The position numbers and the translations under genes are program-made. Below are positions 51,639-60,677 of a stretch of 64,000 nt of DNA, one piece after another (the stretch's first letter is position 1; each line of letters begins with the position of its first letter). This DNA comes from Limnochorda sp. LNt. Lineage in GTDB: Bacteria > Bacillota > Limnochordia > Limnochordales > Geochordaceae. Under the pieces are notes generated by a model, which saw only the letters and a list, made by a program, of their open reading frames with translations, was not told where the DNA came from and searched no databases. The stretch covers positions 868,001-932,000 of the forward strand of contig NZ_CP141614.1 of the NCBI RefSeq assembly GCF_035593265.1, in the 5' to 3' direction.

Positions 51639-53453
51639 ATGTGTGGCATCGTCGGCTACGTCGGGAGCCGTCCGGCCCTGCCCGTGCTGCTGGGCGGGCT
51701 GCGACGGCTGGAGTATCGTGGGTACGACTCCGCGGGCGTGGCGGTGGTCAACCACCGCCTGGAGGTGCTCAAGGTGGTCGGGCGCGTCGAGCGTCTGGCC
51801 CGGATGGCGGACCCCTCTCGACTGACGGGCGAGCTGGGCATCGGACATACCCGCTGGGCTACCCACGGGGCGGTCAGCGACCGAAACGCCCATCCCCACG
51901 TCGACTGCACCGGGCACCTCGCCGTCGTGCACAACGGCATCATCGACAACCACGCGGAGCTGCGGCGGGAGCTGGAGGCCAGGGGACACCGCTTCGTCTC
52001 CGACACCGATACGGAGGTCGTCGCGCACCTGCTCGAGGAGCTGGACCAGGTCGACCTGGCCGCGGCGCTGCGAGCGGCCAGCCGGCGGCTGCGCGGGTCG
52101 TGGGCCCTGGGGGTGGTCAGCGCCCGTCGACCCGGGGTGCTGGCGGTCGCTCGCCAGGACAGCCCCCTGGTCATCGGCCTCGGCGATGGCCAGCAGGTGG
52201 TGGGCTCGGACGTCACGGCCGTGCTCGACCTGACCCGCCGGGTCCTCTACCTGCGAGACGGCGAGGTCGCCTGCCTCACCCCCGAGGGCGTGACGGTATG
52301 GGATGCTGACGGCCGGCGGGTCGAGCGGGAGCCGTTCGAGGTGCCCTGGGAGGCCAGCGCCGTCGAGCTGGGCCCCTACCCGCACTTCATGGCCAAGGAG
52401 ATCTTCGAGCAGCCCCAGGCGGTGCGGCAGGCCCTGGCCGGGCGGGTGGAGCCGGGCAGCGGCCGGGTGGATCTGGGGGAGACCGGGCTCGACCCCGCGA
52501 CCCTCCGGAGCTTCCAGCGCTACGCCATCGTGGCCTGCGGCACGGCGTGGCACGCCGGGCTGGTGGGGCGGCACCTGCTGCAGCGCGCCACCGGCCGGCC
52601 CGTTTCGGTCGAGGTCGCCTCGGAGTTTCGCTACGGCGACCCGATGGTGGACGCCGGCACGCTGACGGTGGCCATCAGCCAATCGGGGGAGACGGCCGAC
52701 ACCCTGGCGGCGGTGCGAGAGGCGAGGCGCCGCGGCTCTCCGGTGCTGGCCATCGTCAACGTGGAGGGCAGCTCCCTCTCCCGAGAGGCCGACTGGGTCC
52801 TCTACACCCGGGCCGGGCCGGAGGTGGCGGTGGCGTCCACCAAGGCGTACCTCACCCAGGTCGTCGCTCTGCACCTCCTGGCGGCCTGGGCCGCTCCCAC
52901 GGGAGCGGAAGCCACGGGGCTCCAGCTGTTGCAGCTGCCCTCGCGCCTCGAGGCGACGCTGGGCCTGGACCCGGCTGTGCAGGAGCTGGCCCGCGAGCTG
53001 GCGGGGTCGGAGCACCTCTTCTACGTCGGGCGTGGCCTCGACTACGCCGTGGCCCTGGAGGCGGCGCTCAAGATCAAGGAGATCTCGTACGTCCATGCCG
53101 AGGCGTACGCGGCGGGCGAGTTGAAGCACGGCACCCTGGCCCTCATCGAGCCCGGCCGGTGGGTGGTGGCGCTGGCCACCCAGCGTGCGCTCCTGGCCAA
53201 GACCGCCGGCAACGTGGCCGAGGTCAGGGCCAGGGGTGCACAGGTGGTGGTAGTGGGGCCCGGCGCCTCACCCGGCCGGGCCGAGCTGGAGCCGATGGCC
53301 GATCGCTACCTGCCCCTGCCCGAGGCGCCCGAGCCCCTGCTGCCCGTCCTGGCGGTGGTGCCCATGCAGCTGCTGGCCTATCACGCTGCGCGAGCGCGGG
53401 GTTGCGACGTGGACCGGCCGCGCAACCTGGCCAAGAGCGTGACGGTGGAGTAA
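51639..53453 (+). CDS. glmS: Glutamine-fructose-6-phosphate aminotransferase (isomerising)
   Basis: GlmS makes glucosamine-6-phosphate from fructose-6-phosphate and glutamine, the entry to amino-sugar and cell-wall synthesis. The 604-residue protein starts MCGIVGYVG, so Cys2 is the glutaminase nucleophile once Met is removed. YRGYDSAGVA, GHTRWATHG and HNGIIDNH complete the glutaminase domain; the sugar isomerase half has CGTAWHAG, SQSGETADTLAA and the C-terminal NLAKSVTVE. Expression is expected to respond to the ribozyme 80 bases upstream. Together with glmM upstream it provides glucosamine-1-phosphate. Confidence 0.97.
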   Translation: MCGIVGYVGSRPALPVLLGGLRRLEYRGYDSAGVAVVNHRLEVLKVVGRVERLARMADPSRLTGELGIGHTRWATHGAVSDRNAHPHVDCTGHLAVVHNGIIDNHAELRRELEARGHRFVSDTDTEVVAHLLEELDQVDLAAALRAASRRLRGSWALGVVSARRPGVLAVARQDSPLVIGLGDGQQVVGSDVTAVLDLTRRVLYLRDGEVACLTPEGVTVWDADGRRVEREPFEVPWEASAVELGPYPHFMAKEIFEQPQAVRQALAGRVEPGSGRVDLGETGLDPATLRSFQRYAIVACGTAWHAGLVGRHLLQRATGRPVSVEVASEFRYGDPMVDAGTLTVAISQSGETADTLAAVREARRRGSPVLAIVNVEGSSLSREADWVLYTRAGPEVAVASTKAYLTQVVALHLLAAWAAPTGAEATGLQLLQLPSRLEATLGLDPAVQELARELAGSEHLFYVGRGLDYAVALEAALKIKEISYVHAEAYAAGELKHGTLALIEPGRWVVALATQRALLAKTAGNVAEVRARGAQVVVVGPGASPGRAELEPMADRYLPLPEAPEPLLPVLAVVPMQLLAYHAARARGCDVDRPRNLAKSVTVE

Positions 53454-53535
53454 ACCCGGTCCGGATGCCCCCGGAGCGGCCTCGGATCTGGTAAAACAGG
53501 GGTGACGAGCAACGGCCGAGGGGGGACGGCTGCCC

Positions 53536-53967
53536 TTGGGCTGTAAGACGGGGCCCGCCGAGGTGGTGGGGGTGGGCGTCGACGTGGTCGAGCTGGACCG
53601 CATCGGCCGCGCCTATGCCCGGCACGGGGCCCGCTTCCTGGAGCGCCTGTACGCGGCCGACGAGGTGGCCTACTGCACCGCCAAGCGTCCGCACGCCGCC
53701 GTGGCCTGCCTGGCGGCCCGCTTCGCCGCCAAGGAGGCGGTCATGAAGGCCTTGGGGACCGGGCGGATCGGGGTCGCCTTCAGCGAGATCGCCGTCGTCC
53801 ATCGACGAGGCGGGCGTCCGGGCATCCGCCTCGTCGGCCGGGCGGCCCGGGTCGCGGATAGGCTCGGGGTGGACGAGGTCTGTCTGTCCATCAGCCACGG
53901 CCGTGACGTGGCGGTGGCCGTGGCCATCGCCATCAGCCGGCGACCGGGGGGCCCCGCCCCGCCGTGA
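53536..53967 (+). CDS. acpS: Holo-[acyl-carrier-protein] synthase
   Basis: AcpS attaches the phosphopantetheine arm of CoA to acyl carrier protein. The 143-residue trimer-type protein shows VGVGVDVVELDRI (metal Asp), FLERLYAADEVAYC, and the RFAAKEAVMKALGTG signature with the metal Glu. VCLSISHGRDVAVAVAI closes the fold. TTG 53536 is used with GGGGGGA about 11 bases upstream; GTG codons a few residues in are alternatives. The stop overlaps the next gene by four bases, a conserved acpS-nnr neighbourhood. Confidence 0.92.
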   Translation: MGCKTGPAEVVGVGVDVVELDRIGRAYARHGARFLERLYAADEVAYCTAKRPHAAVACLAARFAAKEAVMKALGTGRIGVAFSEIAVVHRRGGRPGIRLVGRAARVADRLGVDEVCLSISHGRDVAVAVAIAISRRPGGPAPP

Positions 53968-55612
53968 TCAAGGTCGTCGCCCGCCATGCCATGCAGGCCA
54001 TCGATCGGCAGGCGGCGGCCGAGTACGGCGTGCCGACCCTGCTGCTGATGGAGAACGCGGGAGCCGCCGTGGCGCGGCGGGCGGCCGCGCTCCTGGGAGG
54101 ACGGCTCCAGGGCAGGAGGGTCGTGGTCGCTGCCGGGCCCGGCAACAACGGAGGCGACGGTCTGGTGGCGGCCCGCCGGTTGGCGGCCGCGGGCGCCCGG
54201 GTGAGGGTCGTGATGGCTGTGGACGGGGGGCCCGAGCAGCCCAGGCTCTCCGAGGACGCCGCCGTCCAGTACCGCCTGGCTCGCGCCTTCGACCTCGAGT
54301 GGAGCTGGGTCGACGACGAGCCCCCGCCGGCGCTGATGGGCGACGCGGATCTGATCGTGGACGCGGTGCTGGGCACCGGCAGCCGGGGGGCGCCCCGAGG
54401 CAAGGCCGCGCGGGTCATCGAGTGGATGGCACAGGCCGGCCGGCCCTCGCTGGCTGTCGACATCCCCTCGGGCGTCGACGCCGACACGGGCCAGGTGCCC
54501 GGGCCGGCCGTCCGTTGCGTCGAGACCGTCACCTTCGGTGCGCCCAAGCCCGGGCTGCTGACCTTTCCCGGGGCGGCTCACGCCGGGCGCATCTGGGTGG
54601 CCGAGATCGGCTTCCCGCCGGCGCTCATCGAGGGTGCGCCAGCGGCGGCCCTCCTGCTCGACGCCGCCACGGTGCGCGACTGGCTGCCCCATCGCCCCCT
54701 CGACGCGCACAAGGGCCGCTTCGGTCACGTGCTGGTGGTGGCGGGCAGCCGGGGCATGATCGGCGCCGGCGCGCTGGCAGCGCGGGCGGCGCTGACGGCA
54801 GGGGCCGGCCTGGTCACGTGGGCGGTGCCCGCGTCTGTGCAAGACGTGGCGGCGCCCCTGGTGCCGGAGGCGCTGACGGCGGCCCTGCCCGACACGGGCG
54901 AGGGCCGGCTGGGTGACGGGGCCGACGAGGCCATCCTGGGCCTGCTGGTCGACCGCGACGTGCTCCTGATGGGGCCGGGCCTCGGCACCCACCCGGCGAC
55001 GGCCCGTGCCGTGCGCCGGGTGGTGCAGGCGTGGGATGGCCCCATGGTGGTCGATGCCGATGGCCTCAACATCCTGGCCGACGACGCCGGGCGGCCGTCG
55101 GACCTGGCCGCTCCCGACGGGGGCCTGGCGGCGGTCGGCCCGTGGGGAGCGAGCCGGACGGTGCCGCCGGTGCTGACGCCCCATCCGGGCGAGATGGCGC
55201 GCCTGTTGGGGTGGAGCGTGGCCCAGGTGCAGGCTGACCGGCTGGCGGCCGCGCGGGAGGCCGCGGTGCGGCTGCAGGCGGTGGTGGCGCTCAAGGGGGC
55301 TCGCACCGTCATCGCCACGCCCGCGGGCGATCGCTGGATCAATCCCGCGGCCTCGCCGGCCCTGGCCACCGGCGGCTCGGGAGACGTGCTGGCCGGGGTG
55401 GTCGCCGGCCTGATGGCCAGGGACCGAGCCCGCCCGGCGGCAGCCTGCGCCTGCTTCGTGCACGGGCTGGCGGCCCACCTGGCGGCCGGGGCGGCGAGGC
55501 CGGCATCACCGCCACGGACCTGGCACGCGCGATGGGGGAGGCCCTGCGCGCCCTCAGGCGGGCCGACCCGATGCCCCCCGAGATGGAGCCGGCCGCACCT
55601 CTGCCCCTGTGA
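53964..55612 (+). CDS. nnr: Bifunctional NAD(P)HX epimerase/dehydratase, probable 3' frameshift
   Basis: Repairs hydrated NADH/NADPH. The N-terminal YjeF_N epimerase domain (residues about 1-215) has AAGPGNNGGDGLVAAR and VDIPSGVDADTG; the C-terminal ADP-dependent dehydratase (ribokinase-like) has HKGRFGHVLVVAGS, TPHPGEMARLLG and ATGGSGDVLAGVVAGLMA. After HGLAAHLAAG the frame runs on through unrelated sequence to 56459, across bioY. In the -1 frame from G-run 55488-55491, the family-like ending GITATDLARAMGEALRALR continues to TGA 55610-55612. So one G is probably missing, by mutation or sequencing. Only the last 40 residues are affected. Confidence 0.85.
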
Positions 55613-56153
55613 CGGCGCGCTCGACGTAGGGAGCCGCCAGGCAGGCGGCCACCGCCTTGGCCAGGTCCGCTGCCACGAAAGGGCCGGCCCCCAGGGCCAG
55701 GGCCCGCATCCACGGCAGCCCCGTCACCGCCGCCAGCTGGGTGACACCCAGGGCGTAGATGACGGCCACCCCTGCCGCCGAGGCGACGGCGGCTCGGGCC
55801 GCGGCCGGCAGGCGCCCAGGGGCGGACCGCCCCATGCGGAAGAGGGCGCTCGAGATGGGCGCCGCCAGCACGAAGCCCCACAGATACCCTCCCGTCGGGC
55901 CCGCCAGATGGTGCGCTCCCGCGCCGAAGCCAGCGAAGACCGGCAGCCCCGCGGCGCCCAGGGCCAGGTAGGCGACCTGGCTGAGGGCGGCCGCTCCCGG
56001 TGGCAGCGCCAGCGCGGCCAGCAGGACGCCCAGCACCTGGAGGGTGACGGGTACGGGTGTGAAGGGCAGCGGGATGGTCACCTGCGCGAGGGCGGCGGTC
56101 AGCGCGGTGGCCACGGCCGCCCGACTCAACGTGGCGACGGAGACGGTCGACAC
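55554..56153 (-). CDS. bioY: Biotin transporter substrate-binding component BioY
   Basis: BioY is the membrane S-component of an ECF-type biotin importer. The 199-residue protein has six hydrophobic segments and family motifs TIPLPFTPVPVTLQVLGVLLAALAL, GGYLWGFVLAAPI and the AGLPVFAGFGAG stretch. GTG 56153 follows AAGGGGG by eight bases and begins four bases after the birA stop; the frame extends upstream into birA without a better start. No EcfA/EcfT genes are nearby, so a shared energising module or solo function is assumed. Its 3' end overlaps the nnr 3' end on the other strand. Confidence 0.92.
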   Translation of the reverse strand: MSTVSVATLSRAAVATALTAALAQVTIPLPFTPVPVTLQVLGVLLAALALPPGAAALSQVAYLALGAAGLPVFAGFGAGAHHLAGPTGGYLWGFVLAAPISSALFRMGRSAPGRLPAAARAAVASAAGVAVIYALGVTQLAAVTGLPWMRALALGAGPFVAADLAKAVAACLAAPYVERAVTGAEVRPAPSRGASGRPA

Positions 56154-56157
56154 GGCC

Positions 56158-57225
56158 TCAACCCCCTTGCGGTGTACCGGAGACGGCGCGCTCCCGCCCC
56201 GCGGAGGCGCGCAGGGAGACGTCACCGGCCATCAGGTCGAGCCTGCGCCCGGACGCATCGCGGAGCACCAGGGCGCCGCCGTCGTCCACGCCCACCAGGT
56301 GGCCCTCGACGGCGGTCGAGCCGGTCTCGACCCGCACCGGACGGCCCCGCCAGGCCAGCCGCTGCTCGACGGCACGGGCCACCTCCATGCAGGCCGCCTG
56401 CGCGTCGGCCTGCAGCCGGGCGAGGAGGGCCTCCAGCTCCTGGACGGCACGAGCGATGAGGCCCGCACGGTCCACGCGGTGGCCCAGCTCCGAGAGGCTG
56501 ATCGGCGGCAGGGCCCCTGCGGGCCAGGCATCGCCCGGGCGGGCGGCGACGTTGATGCCGATGCCGATGACCGACCAGCGGATGGCCTCCTGGTCGCCGG
56601 CGACCTCCGTCAGCACGCCGCACAGCTTGCGATCGTCCACCAGGACGTCGTTGGGCCACTTGATGGCGGCCTGCAGTCCGTGCAGCGCCTCGACGGCCCG
56701 GGCGACGGCCAGCGCGGCGGCCAGGGCGATGACGGCTGCATGACGGGGATGGCAGCGGGGACGCGCCACCAGGGAGAGGTAGATGCCCCCGGGCGGGGAG
56801 TGCCATGCCCGCCCGCGCCGCCCGCGACCCGACGTCTGGCGATCGGCGACGACGAGCGTGCCGGCCGGTGCCCCGTGACGCTCGGCCAGATCCCTGGCCA
56901 CGTCGTTGGTGGAGGAGACGGAGGGAAAGAAGTAGATGGGCCGGGGGGCGTCGTCGGGCTCGCCCAGGCGCAGCGCCACCTCCCACGGGAGCGGCCAGTC
57001 GGGCACGGAGACGAGCCGATAGCCTCGGTGCGGTACGGCCTCGATGCCGTAGCCGTACTGGCGCAGCCGGTCCAGGAGCTTCCAGACGGCGGCTCGCGTG
57101 ATGCCCAGCTCGGCGGCCAGGTGCTCGCCCGAGCGATACGCGCCGTCGTCGAGCAGGCGCCGAAGGATCTGCAGGCGGGGCAGCAGCGGGATGGCCTCGT
57201 CCAAGGAGACCGACCGTCCGTTCAC
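56158..57225 (-). CDS. birA: Biotin-[acetyl-CoA carboxylase] ligase and biotin operon repressor
   Basis: BirA attaches biotin to carboxylase carriers and, when biotinyl-AMP accumulates, represses biotin genes. The 355-residue protein is the bifunctional type: an N-terminal helix-turn-helix (LQILRRLLDDG...SGEHLAAELGITRAAVWKLLDRLRQYGYGIEA), ligase core with SSTNDVARDLAERH, the biotinyl-AMP loop QTSGRGRRGRAWHSPPGG, KWPNDVLVDDRKLCGVL, GIGINV, and the C-terminal SH3-like domain. GTG 57225 lies about 11 bases after the predicted transcription start and has no clear ribosome site. It is transcribed with bioY. Confidence 0.93.
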   Translation of the reverse strand: MNGRSVSLDEAIPLLPRLQILRRLLDDGAYRSGEHLAAELGITRAAVWKLLDRLRQYGYGIEAVPHRGYRLVSVPDWPLPWEVALRLGEPDDAPRPIYFFPSVSSTNDVARDLAERHGAPAGTLVVADRQTSGRGRRGRAWHSPPGGIYLSLVARPRCHPRHAAVIALAAALAVARAVEALHGLQAAIKWPNDVLVDDRKLCGVLTEVAGDQEAIRWSVIGIGINVAARPGDAWPAGALPPISLSELGHRVDRAGLIARAVQELEALLARLQADAQAACMEVARAVEQRLAWRGRPVRVETGSTAVEGHLVGVDDGGALVLRDASGRRLDLMAGDVSLRASAGRERAVSGTPQGG

Positions 57226-57242
57226 AAATGGTACTCGAAGGC

Positions 57243-57296
57243 AGTCTAAGGTGGGAGGCAGCCATTGTCAACCCATCGGACAGATCCGGTTGACGT
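57243..57296 (-). promoter_or_regulatory. birA-bioY promoter with BirA operator
   Basis: Minus strand: TTGACA (57271-57266), 17 bases, TAGACT (57248-57243), a strong promoter. TTGTCAACC (57265-57273), 14 bases, GGTTGACGT (57288-57296) matches the Gram-positive BirA operator form TTGTTAACC-N-GGTTAACAA and covers the -35. Autorepression of birA-bioY is inferred. The same operator includes the alr start codon. Confidence 0.75.
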
Positions 57297-58446
57297 TTGG
57301 GGCGGCGAGCCGATCGTCCAGTCCCAGGACAGGCTCCGCCGGGCCTGGGTCGAGGTGGACCTGGGGGCGGTCGCGGCCAACACGCGCCGCCTGGTGGCGC
57401 TGGTGCGACCCGCCCGGCTGGTGGCGGTGGTCAAGGCCGACGGGTACGGCCACGGAGCCACGGCGGTGGCGAGAGCCGCGCTCGATGCGGGCGCGTCGGC
57501 CCTGGGCGTGGCCACGACGGCGGAAGGGCTGGCCCTGCGGGCCGACGGCATCCGGGCGCCCATCCTGGTGCTGGGGGTCGAGGGGGCCGCGGAGCCCCTC
57601 GAGGCCCTGGTGGCTGCGGACCTGACCGCGACGGTGACGACCCTGGCCTTCGCCCGACGGCTGGCCGACGAGGCGCACCGCCAGCGGCGCCGGGTGCGGG
57701 TGCACCTCAAGGTGGAGACCGGCATGGGGCGGCTCGGCGCCCTTCCCGAGGAGGCGCCCGCACTGGCGCGGTGGATCGCTGCCGCGTCGGCCCTCGAGCT
57801 GGAGGCCGTCTACTCGCACCTGGCCACGGCCGACGAGGAGGACCCCTCGTACCTGCGCGAGCAGGCGGACCGGTTTCGCGCGGCATGCGAGGCCATCGAG
57901 GCGGCGGGGGTCGCCGTCCCGGCGCGCCACATCGCCAACACGGCCGGGCTCCTGGCCGCTCCCGAGCTCCGCTACGACATGGTGCGGGTCGGGCTGGGGC
58001 TGTACGGCTACTACCCGGCCGACCACCTGCGCGGGCGGGTCGCGTTGCGCCCGGCACTGCGGGTGATGGCAGCGGTGGCCGAGGTGCGCCGCCTGCCGGC
58101 GGGCAGCGGCATCGGCTACGGGCGCACTCATGTCCTGTCCCGGCCGTCGGCGGTGGCCACGCTGCCGGTCGGCTACGCCGATGGCCTGACCCGCCGTCTT
58201 TCCAACCGGGCCCGGGCCTCGTGGGAGGGGCGGGCCTACCCCGTGGTGGGCCGCATCTGCATGGACCAGTGCATGGTGGAGACGGGCGACGACGTCCCGC
58301 CGGTCGGCGCCGTCATGTGCGTGCTGGGGCCGGGAGATGGAGGCGAGACGACGGTCGAGGAGGCCGCTCGGTTGACCGGGAGCATCCCCTACGAGATCAT
58401 CACGCAGCTGGGGCCCCGCCTCCCACGGGTCTACGTCGGGGCCTAG
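57265..58446 (+). CDS. alr: Alanine racemase
   Basis: Alr is the PLP enzyme making D-alanine for peptidoglycan. The 393-residue protein has the PLP lysine in VAVVKADGYGHGATAVAR, MVRVGLGLYGY, LPVGYADGLTRRLSNR and the catalytic Tyr/anion-hole region VGRICMDQCMVE. TTG 57265 has GGGAGG six bases upstream and no other start exists before the conserved AWVEVDLGAVAANTR. About 28 residues precede that motif, longer than usual. The start codon lies within the BirA operator of the divergent gene. No promoter for alr was identified. Confidence 0.93.
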   Translation: MSTHRTDPVDVWGGEPIVQSQDRLRRAWVEVDLGAVAANTRRLVALVRPARLVAVVKADGYGHGATAVARAALDAGASALGVATTAEGLALRADGIRAPILVLGVEGAAEPLEALVAADLTATVTTLAFARRLADEAHRQRRRVRVHLKVETGMGRLGALPEEAPALARWIAAASALELEAVYSHLATADEEDPSYLREQADRFRAACEAIEAAGVAVPARHIANTAGLLAAPELRYDMVRVGLGLYGYYPADHLRGRVALRPALRVMAAVAEVRRLPAGSGIGYGRTHVLSRPSAVATLPVGYADGLTRRLSNRARASWEGRAYPVVGRICMDQCMVETGDDVPPVGAVMCVLGPGDGGETTVEEAARLTGSIPYEIITQLGPRLPRVYVGA

Positions 58447-58461
58447 TCCCGGCGCCACGGC

Positions 58462-58491
58462 TTGTGAGAGGGTGCCGGCACGGGGTAAGAT
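58462..58491 (+). promoter_or_regulatory. Promoter of glnR
   Basis: TTGTGA (58462-58467), 18 bases, TAAGAT (58486-58491), in the short gap after alr. Confidence 0.55.
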
Positions 58492-58554
58492 GGGACCGCC
58501 ACCGATGACAGGATGCCGCCTCCGCGGGGCGGGGGCGGGAGAGGGGGACCGGCG

Positions 58555-59040
58555 GTGCCGGGCGTGGATCCCTCGGTACCCGTCTACCCGATCGGTGTGG
58601 TCCAGCGGCTCACCGGACTGTCAGCTCGCCAAATCCGCTACTACGAGAAGGAAGGGCTCCTCGCCCCCAGCCGCAGCCGAGGCAACCGCCGACTCTACTC
58701 GGTCGCCGACGTCGAACGGTTGCGGCACATCAAGTCCTTGCTGCAGCAGGGCCTCAACCTCGAGGGCGTGCGGTCCTATCTGGCCGCGGGCCAGGCTCCG
58801 CAGGCGCCTGCGCCGGCCGCGGGCACGGAGCCGGCGGCCGGGCCTGCCGAGGCCGAAGTGACCACGGCTGCGAGCGGCACGTCGGCGGGCGCCCGTCCTG
58901 AGCATCCTCTCGACCCCGCCATCTTCCGGCAGGCGCGGGGCCGTCGGCTCTCCTCGCTCTTTCCGGTCGATCGGCAGGCGGAGCTGGTGAGCTGGCTCGA
59001 GGAGGAGCGTCAGCAGCCCAAGACGAGCCCCACACCTTGA
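58555..59040 (+). CDS. glnR: MerR-family regulator, probable GlnR
   Basis: A 161-residue regulator with a MerR-type N-terminal winged helix: YPIGVVQRLTGLSARQIRYYEKEGLLAPSRSRGNRRLYSVADVERLRHI. The middle is an Ala/Pro/Glu-rich linker and the C-terminus ends LSSLFPVDRQAELVSWLEEERQQ, resembling the C-terminal region of GlnR that senses feedback-inhibited glutamine synthetase. Location immediately before glnA supports GlnR. GTG 58555 follows GGGAGAGGGGGA; an ATG at 58513 is upstream in frame but less suited. No clear TGTNA-N7-TNACA box was found around the two genes. Confidence 0.75.
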   Translation: MPGVDPSVPVYPIGVVQRLTGLSARQIRYYEKEGLLAPSRSRGNRRLYSVADVERLRHIKSLLQQGLNLEGVRSYLAAGQAPQAPAPAAGTEPAAGPAEAEVTTAASGTSAGARPEHPLDPAIFRQARGRRLSSLFPVDRQAELVSWLEEERQQPKTSPTP

Positions 59041-59116
59041 TGTCACCTCGATAGCAGGATGGTGTCCAGCGACGGCGTACCGACCCAGGTGACGTGACGC
59101 CGCCGCCCGGGGGCGT

Positions 59117-59137
59117 CGACCGCGCTCGACGCGGTCG
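59117..59137. other. Perfect hairpin in the glnR-glnA gap
   Basis: CGACCGCG-CTCGA-CGCGGTCG, an 8-bp stem with a five-base loop, 54 bases before glnA. No T-tract. It may attenuate read-through from glnR to glnA; unproven. Confidence 0.4.
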
Positions 59138-59190
59138 GACGGCCGGCCCGGGCGGTCAGGGTCACGATAGGAGGGCGGTGCGCCGGCGAG

Positions 59191-60522
59191 ATGCAAGAGG
59201 AGACCATCGAGCAGCTGATCCGCCGCGCCCAGGAGGATCGCGTCGACTTCGTGCGCCTGCAGTTCACCGATATCCTGGGCATCGTCAAGAACGTCGCCAT
59301 CCCCGTCCGGCAGCTGGAGCGGGCGCTGCGACAGGGCATCCAGTTCGACGGCTCCTCCATCGAGGGCTTCGCCCGGATCGAGGAGTCGGACATGATCCTG
59401 CGGCCCGACCCCTCCACCTACTGCCTCTTCCCCGGGCTGCGGCCCGAGGGCCGTACGGCCCGGTTCATCTGCGACGTCTACCGACCCGACGGTCGGCCCT
59501 TCGAGGGCGACCCGCGATGGGTGCTGCGGCGCGTGCTGCAGGAGGCGGCCGAGATGGGCTTCCGCGTCATGCTGGGGCCCGAGTGCGAGTTCTTCCTCTT
59601 CAAGCGGGACGCCGACGGGCGCCCGACGGTGCAGACGCAGGACGAGGCCGGCTACTTCGACCTGGGGCCCATCGACCTGGGCGAGGACGCCCGCCGGGAG
59701 ATCGTGCTCGCCCTGGAGTCGATGGGCTTCGAGGTGGAGGCGAGCCACCACGAGGTGGCGCCGGGCCAGCACGAGATCGACTTCCGGTACGACGACGCCC
59801 TGGTGGCGGCGGACCGGGTGGCCACGCTCAAGGTGGTGACGCGCACCATCGCCGCCCGCCACGGGCTGCACGCCACCTTCATGCCCAAGCCCATCTACGG
59901 CATCGCCGGCAACGGCATGCACACGCACATCTCCCTCATGGCCGGAGAGACCAACGCCTTCTTCGACCCCTCGGGCCCGTATCAGCTCTCCGGCACGGCC
60001 CTGCACTTCATCGCCGGCCTGCTGCACCACGCCCGGGGCTTCACCGCGGTGACCAACCCCCTGGTCAACTCCTACAAGCGCCTGGTGCCGGGCTACGAGG
60101 CGCCCGTCTACATCTCGTGGTCCGCCCAAAACCGCAGCGCCCTGGTGCGGGTGCCGGCCGCGCGGGGGGCCGCCACCCGGGTGGAGCTGCGGTCGCCGGA
60201 TCCCTCGGCCAACCCGTACCTGGCCTTCGCCGTCGTCATCGCGGCCGGGCTCGACGGCATCCGACGGGCCTTGAGCCCGCCCGAGTCGCAGGACGCCAAC
60301 GTCTACCGCATGACCCCCGAGCAACGCCTGCGGGCGGGCATCGAGAGCCTCCCCGGCTCCCTGGAGGAGGCGCTGGAGGAGCTGGTGCAGGACGACGTCG
60401 TGGTGCGCACGCTGGGTCCCCACGTCTTCGCCCGGTTCGTGGAGGCCAAGCGCATCGAGTGGGACGTCTACCGCACCCAGGTGCACCGGTGGGAGGTCGA
60501 GCAGTACCTGGGCACCTTCTGA
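59191..60522 (+). CDS. glnA: Glutamine synthetase, type I (alpha)
   Basis: GlnA makes glutamine from glutamate, ammonia and ATP. The 443-residue length matches the GSI-alpha form, which lacks the adenylylation loop and is feedback-inhibited. Motifs: DILGIVKNVAIP, FDGSSIEGFARIEESDM, metal ligands GPECEFFLF, HHEVAPGQHEIDFRYDD, FMPKPIYGIAGNGMHTHIS, NSYKRLVPGYEAPVYISWS and RSPDPSANPYLAFA. ATG 59191 has only a weak GGCGAG site; AGGAGGG is 15 bases away. Likely regulated by the adjacent GlnR. Confidence 0.96.
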   Translation: MQEETIEQLIRRAQEDRVDFVRLQFTDILGIVKNVAIPVRQLERALRQGIQFDGSSIEGFARIEESDMILRPDPSTYCLFPGLRPEGRTARFICDVYRPDGRPFEGDPRWVLRRVLQEAAEMGFRVMLGPECEFFLFKRDADGRPTVQTQDEAGYFDLGPIDLGEDARREIVLALESMGFEVEASHHEVAPGQHEIDFRYDDALVAADRVATLKVVTRTIAARHGLHATFMPKPIYGIAGNGMHTHISLMAGETNAFFDPSGPYQLSGTALHFIAGLLHHARGFTAVTNPLVNSYKRLVPGYEAPVYISWSAQNRSALVRVPAARGAATRVELRSPDPSANPYLAFAVVIAAGLDGIRRALSPPESQDANVYRMTPEQRLRAGIESLPGSLEEALEELVQDDVVVRTLGPHVFARFVEAKRIEWDVYRTQVHRWEVEQYLGTF

Positions 60523-60523
60523 G

Positions 60524-60551
60524 TTGTGTCGCCCCGGCGGGCGTGTATGAT
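60524..60551 (+). promoter_or_regulatory. Promoter of hpt-guaA
   Basis: TTGTGT (60524-60529), 16 bases, TATGAT (60546-60551), just after the glnA stop. A leader of about 120 bases follows; no riboswitch was recognised in it. Confidence 0.6.
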
Positions 60552-60677
60552 AGGGCTAAAGCATCGACATCGGCGTCCGAAACTCGGCATCCCTCTCGCC
60601 GCTTGTGGCGGCGGGGGGTGGGGTGGCGGTCGCGGGGAGGGTGGGCAGGTCGCGCCGCCGGGGGCGGCAGCGGGATC

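Noticed and set aside
55613-56459. Extension of the NAD(P)HX repair protein to 831 residues
   Set aside because: The extra sequence is arginine/proline-rich, antisense to bioY and birA, and appears only after the frameshift.
60552-60677. Purine riboswitch in the hpt leader
   Set aside because: No conserved purine-aptamer loops were seen; the leader is mostly G-rich sequence.
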